From NCBI GenBank assembly GCA_963809545.1, contig CAWEKD010000004.1:62001-126000 (forward strand): a stretch of DNA of 64,000 nucleotides. Reading direction: 5' to 3'. The position numbers and the translations under genes were made by a program. The stretch comes from Natronosporangium sp035305625. Its GTDB lineage: Bacteria > Actinomycetota > Actinomycetes > Mycobacteriales > Micromonosporaceae. Positions 60,768 through 64,000 of this stretch are shown in pieces; the stretch's first letter is position 1, and every line of letters starts with the position of its first letter. The notes under the pieces were generated by a model. It was not told the origin of the DNA, did no database searches, and saw only the letters and a program-made list of their open reading frames with translations.

Positions 60768-61367
60768 TCAGCGCGGGGACAACCCAGCGAGGACGGTGTC
60801 GACCACCCGTTCCGGCAGCGTGTCCGGTTCGAGCTGGGGGTGCCAGCGCAACATCCGCTGTACCAACACGGGAGCGGTCAGCACCGCCACCGCCACCTCA
60901 ATGTCGAGATCGGAGCGTAGCTCGCCGGTACGGATCCCTCGTCGCAGCACCTGGCGCATCAGCTCTCGGCGCGGCTCCACCAGGCTCTGGTAGAGCCGAT
61001 ACCGCTGCTCGCTGCGGGTCACCTCCGGAACCAGACAGGACAGGATCCGGTCGAACCGCTCGTCCCGGCGAGGTCGGACCGGCTGCAGCAGCGTGACCAG
61101 GTCTTCCCGCACCGACCGGCCGGCCGGCTGCGGTAGTGGGCCCTTGATGCTGCCGATCGCGTCGATGAGCAGCGCTTCCTTGCCGGACCAGCGACGGTAG
61201 ATGGTGGCTTTGCCGACCCCCGCGCGGGCGGCCACCGCCTCGATCGACAGTGTCTCCACACTGCCGCCCTCGGTGAGCAGCTCCAGCACCGCTTGGATGA
61301 TGGCCTGATCCACCCGGACGCTGCGGGGCCGGCCGGGCGGGCGGGGGCTCGTGGTGGCGGTGGTCAT
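60768..61367 (-). CDS. TetR family transcriptional regulator
   Basis: 199 residues. The N-terminal HTH is clear (IIQAVLELLTEGGSVETLSIEAVAARAGVGKATIYRRW in pieces), then a helical ligand domain (TetR_C type). It follows the MFS pump gene by 24 nt on the same strand, so pump and regulator share a transcript. It probably binds the 21-bp palindrome at 63023-63043. Confidence 0.92.
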   Translation of the reverse strand: MTTATTSPRPPGRPRSVRVDQAIIQAVLELLTEGGSVETLSIEAVAARAGVGKATIYRRWSGKEALLIDAIGSIKGPLPQPAGRSVREDLVTLLQPVRPRRDERFDRILSCLVPEVTRSEQRYRLYQSLVEPRRELMRQVLRRGIRTGELRSDLDIEVAVAVLTAPVLVQRMLRWHPQLEPDTLPERVVDTVLAGLSPR

Positions 61368-61391
61368 CGGTACTGCCTTACGGGGCCCACC

Positions 61392-62996
61392 CTACGGCAT
61401 CCGGTCCGCCGCTGCCCGCGCCAGCCGGCGCGCCCGGGGACGGCGACCGGCCCGGGGCCGAGGCGCGCCCGCCGCGGTATCCGGCCGCCCCGGCAGCCAC
61501 CGGAGCACGACCAGCACCGACACCACCGCCACCACCGTGGAGGCGGCCGCGGCCAGATGCATCGCGGTCACGAACGCGTGGTCGGCCAATCCCGGCAAGT
61601 CCGGTAACTCGAGCCGGGTCGCCACCGCGTACGCCGCGGCGATGGACTCGGCCGCCTCTGACCGGACCGGATCGGGCAAGCCCGACAGGGCCGGGGTGAT
61701 CTCCGCCCGGTACACCGCCATGATCAATGAGCCGAGCACCGCGATCCCGAGCGCACCGCCGACCTGCCGCGCGGTGTTGGCTACCGCCGAGCCCACGCCC
61801 GCCCGCTCCCGCGGCATGCACGCCAGGATCGCCTCCATCGCCGGGGGCATCACGTGCGCCATCCCCGCCCCCTGGACGAAGAACGACGCCGCCACCACCC
61901 AGATTGGGGTGTGCTCGTCGAACACGGTCCACACCAGGAGGGACACCGTGGTCAGGGACAGCCCGATCGCACAGATCCGTTTCGCGCCGTACCGCTGGAC
62001 CAACAGCACACTCCGCGGGGCGAACACGATCTGCGCCAACGCGAACGGCAACAGCAGCAGGCCGGTGGCCAGCGGCGAATAGCCGCGTACCAGTTGCAGG
62101 TAGAAGGCGACGAAGAAGAACACCCCGAGCGCGGCGAAGAAGATCAGCGCGGTCACTCCGACCGCGGTGGCGAATCGGGGATCCCGGAACAGCCGGACGT
62201 CCAGGGACGGATGCCGGGCTCGCCGCTCCCACCACACGAACACCGCCAGCCCGAGCAGCCCGCCCCCGACCCACAGCCACGGCTCCGGTCGGTCGAACCC
62301 GTGCTCGCCGCCGTTGACGATCCCGTACACCAGCGCCCCGAGGGCCACCACCGACAACAGGACCCCGGGCAGGTCCAGGCCGCTGGGGGTGGGGTCTCGG
62401 GACTCCGGTACCAGCAGCGCGGTCAACCCCATGGACAGGAGCACGACCGGCACGTTGATCAGGAAGATCGAACCCCACCAGAAGTACTCCAGCAGGACCC
62501 CGCCGGTCACCGGTCCGATCGCGACCGCGATCCCGACCGCGCCGGACCAGATCCCGATCGCCCGTCCCCGCTCCGCGGGATGGAATACGTGCGAGATGAT
62601 CGAGAGCGTGGCCGGCATGATGGCGGCCGCGCCCAGCCCTTTAGCGGCGCGGGCCAGGATCAGTTGGAGCGGATCCTGGGCGTAGGCGGAGGCGACCGAC
62701 GCCACCAGGAACACCAGCAGTCCGAACTGCAGCATCCGGCGACGACCGAACCGGTCGCCGAGCACCCCAAACATGAACAGGAACCCGGCGAACGCCAGGG
62801 TGTAGGAGTTGACCGCCCACTCCAGCTCCGCCTGGCTGGCCGCCAACCCCTGCTCCGGGTCGGCGAGCACCTTCAGGGCCACGTTGAGGATGGTGTTCTC
62901 CAGCACCACTACCAGCAGGCAGAGCACCATCACGCTGAGCACCCACCACCGGCGCGGATGGCCGGTGGGCGTAGCGATAGCGGTGGCCGAGCTCAC
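61392..62996 (-). CDS. MFS efflux transporter, DHA2 (14-helix, EmrB/QacA) family
   Basis: 534 residues with about 14 membrane helices. Family motifs are LDNTILNVAL-like (VVLENTILNVALKVL), GVLGDRFGRRRML (motif A), WSGAVGIAVAIGPVTGGVLLE (motif C) and a basic tail. Likely drug or metabolite export with a TetR partner. The GTG at 62996 appears leaderless: TAGCCT ends six bases upstream. Confidence 0.92.
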   Translation of the reverse strand: MSSATAIATPTGHPRRWWVLSVMVLCLLVVVLENTILNVALKVLADPEQGLAASQAELEWAVNSYTLAFAGFLFMFGVLGDRFGRRRMLQFGLLVFLVASVASAYAQDPLQLILARAAKGLGAAAIMPATLSIISHVFHPAERGRAIGIWSGAVGIAVAIGPVTGGVLLEYFWWGSIFLINVPVVLLSMGLTALLVPESRDPTPSGLDLPGVLLSVVALGALVYGIVNGGEHGFDRPEPWLWVGGGLLGLAVFVWWERRARHPSLDVRLFRDPRFATAVGVTALIFFAALGVFFFVAFYLQLVRGYSPLATGLLLLPFALAQIVFAPRSVLLVQRYGAKRICAIGLSLTTVSLLVWTVFDEHTPIWVVAASFFVQGAGMAHVMPPAMEAILACMPRERAGVGSAVANTARQVGGALGIAVLGSLIMAVYRAEITPALSGLPDPVRSEAAESIAAAYAVATRLELPDLPGLADHAFVTAMHLAAAASTVVAVVSVLVVLRWLPGRPDTAAGAPRPRAGRRPRARRLARAAADRMP

Positions 62997-63002
62997 CGCG
63001 TC

Positions 63003-63043
63003 AGGCTAGCCCTCCCAGTTCCGAAACGGAACGGTTCCGTTTC
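63003..63043 (-). promoter_or_regulatory. MFS-tetR promoter and TetR operator
   Basis: A -10 TAGCCT (63003-63008, minus strand) sits six bases before the GTG start. The perfect palindrome GAAACGGAAC-G-GTTCCGTTTC (63023-63043) covers the -35 position. A 21-bp palindrome at a tetR-controlled promoter is a strong operator candidate; bound TetR would block polymerase. Confidence 0.7.
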
Positions 63044-63057
63044 ACAAGTGGTCCGAC

Positions 63058-63426
63058 TCACCGATCCCCGCGCTGCCGCCCCAACTTCTCCGCGACCGGT
63101 GCGAGGTCGTCGGTGACCAGCAGGTCCGCCCGGACCTGCTGGTCACGGTAACCAGCCCGACACACCATGTGCGCGGCCACGGGCGCGGTGGCGAGCTGGA
63201 ATACCGCCACCAGCACCAGGGTGGTGATGTCCACTCCGGTACGCAGCCGCAGCCCGCATCCGGTCAGCGCCAACAGCAGCCCCAGCGACTGCGGCTTGGT
63301 AGCGGCGTGCAGCCGCGACATCAAGTCCGGAAACCGCAGCAACGCGACTCCGGCGGCCAAGCTGAGCAGCGCCCCGGCGATGAGGCAGACCGCGGAGATC
63401 ACGTTCAGGATCGCGTCGAGGTTCAT
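63058..63426 (-). CDS. mnhG: Mrp Na+/H+ antiporter subunit G
   Basis: 122 residues, three membrane helices. ISAVCLIAGALLSLAAGVALLRFPDLMSRLHAATKPQS (in pieces) is the MnhG/PhaG signature, with the soluble tail ending RQRGDR. ATG-type overlap (4 bp) with mnhF. Last gene of the antiporter operon; subunits A-D would lie beyond the window's right edge. Confidence 0.93.
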   Translation of the reverse strand: MNLDAILNVISAVCLIAGALLSLAAGVALLRFPDLMSRLHAATKPQSLGLLLALTGCGLRLRTGVDITTLVLVAVFQLATAPVAAHMVCRAGYRDQQVRADLLVTDDLAPVAEKLGRQRGDR

Positions 63427-63683
63427 CGGCGCTCCCGCATCGCGAACCGCCCCACCGCCACCGAGCCGGTGAAGCCCAGCAACGACAACACCACCAGCAC
63501 CGGCAGCGCGGTGCCGTCCTGGTAGTAGGCCGCGCCCGCGGCGATCGCGATCACCGTAATGGCCAACAGGACGTCGGTGGCGACGATTCTATCCAGAGTA
63601 GACGGACCACGGACGATCCGAATCAAGGTCAGCCCGCCCGCCACCGCCAACAGCAGCGCTACCGCACCAACGACAACGGTCAT
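63423..63683 (-). CDS. mnhF: Mrp Na+/H+ antiporter subunit F
   Basis: 86 residues, three membrane helices, with LIRIVRGPSTLDRIVATDVLLA, the MnhF/PhaF signature carrying the conserved Asp. Overlaps mnhE and mnhG by 4 bp each, so E-F-G are translated together. Confidence 0.93.
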   Translation of the reverse strand: MTVVVGAVALLLAVAGGLTLIRIVRGPSTLDRIVATDVLLAITVIAIAAGAAYYQDGTALPVLVVLSLLGFTGSVAVGRFAMRERR

Positions 63684-64000
63684 GACAGGGTGCTCTCCTT
63701 CTCCGACGAGGGGGATGGAACGGGCGGAGCCGGGGTGGAGGGAGGTGTGGCCGAGGCCGCGGCCAATTGACGCAGCTCCGCCGGGGAGCCGATCGCCCGG
63801 ACGATCCGGGCCTCCACTCCCCAGGTGCTCTCGCGGAACCGCTGCACCTCTTCCTGGTTCTCCACCCCCAGCACATGGACGTACAGGGTGCCGGTGTTCC
63901 GGTCCGCCTCCACGATCAGACTGCCCGGCACCAGGGACACCGCCTCACCGACCAGCGTGAGGTTGAGGTCCGAATTGACCCGCAACGGCACCGCCACCAC
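63680..64000 (-). CDS. mnhE: Mrp Na+/H+ antiporter subunit E, C-terminal part (cut by window edge)
   Basis: The last ~105 residues of MnhE. The cytoplasmic domain is visible: NLTLVGEAVSLVPGSLIVEAD, then TLYVHVLGVENQEEVQRF, followed by a Pro/Ser-rich tail. The membrane helices lie outside the window. Identified by these motifs and by mnhF and mnhG next to it. Confidence 0.9.
   Translation of the reverse strand: MVAVPLRVNSDLNLTLVGEAVSLVPGSLIVEADRNTGTLYVHVLGVENQEEVQRFRESTWGVEARIVRAIGSPAELRQLAAASATPPSTPAPPVPSPSSEKESTLS

Noticed and set aside
1..64000. tRNA, rRNA, IS element, prophage or attachment site
   Set aside because: No cloverleaf-like intergenic sequence, transposase, integrase or phage protein was found. 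All gaps are under 300 bp and are mostly explained by promoters or hairpins.

Overview
The window is very GC-rich chromosomal DNA from an actinobacterium. GTG starts are common, many genes overlap by 4 bp (ATGA or GTGA), and some appear to be leaderless. The gene content (BldD, mycobacterial-type IHF, helicase-dead PriA, RelA next to SecDF-Apt, the pyr and aro blocks) and gene order fit the Micromonosporaceae or a near relative. That placement is my inference from synteny, not from a search. It is mostly a conserved core-genome segment. I see no rRNA, tRNA, CRISPR array, insertion sequence, prophage or large biosynthetic cluster.

Left part (1-27 kb). A mostly minus-strand series carries pyrR-pyrB-pyrC-carA-carB, then, after a small insertion of other genes (S1 protease, adenosine deaminase family, lipoprotein), pyrD-bioA-pyrF, mihF, gmk, rpoZ, coaBC, metK, priA, def, fmt and rsmB (cut by the window edge). 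Together these cover UMP synthesis, nucleotide supply, SAM and CoA synthesis and translation start. A PyrR-binding hairpin sits directly beside the pyrR ribosome binding site. bldD, the developmental master regulator, is divergent from pyrR. To its right lie nusB, efp and the shikimate genes aroQ-aroB-(GNAT)-aroK-aroC.

Middle part (27-46 kb). A lipoprotein amidohydrolase interrupts the series. Then come aroE, mltG, ruvX, alaS, two small membrane-anchored proteins, a long disordered membrane protein and rarA. A short accessory stretch follows: an acetyltransferase, a guanidinium exporter (Gdx) behind what looks like a guanidine-III riboswitch, and a heptad-repeat coiled-coil protein. Next are aspS, a Ser/Thr protein kinase gene with a frameshift, hisS, a metallo-beta-lactamase-fold hydrolase and two membrane-anchored cyclophilins.

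Right part (47-64 kb). An accessory block holds a PadR-controlled ABC exporter, a YCII-domain protein and the remains of an ECF sigma factor. Then comes the classic ruvC-ruvA-ruvB-yajC-secD-secF-apt-relA series. A TetR/MFS efflux pair with a perfect operator and the end of an Mrp Na+/H+ antiporter operon (E-F-G) close the window.

No clearly undescribed system stands out. The most informative items are the guanidine-III riboswitch/Gdx pair, the PyrR leader, the broken kinase, the ECF42-like remnant, the cyclophilin that lost its catalytic arginine, and the coiled-coil and disordered membrane proteins of unknown function.
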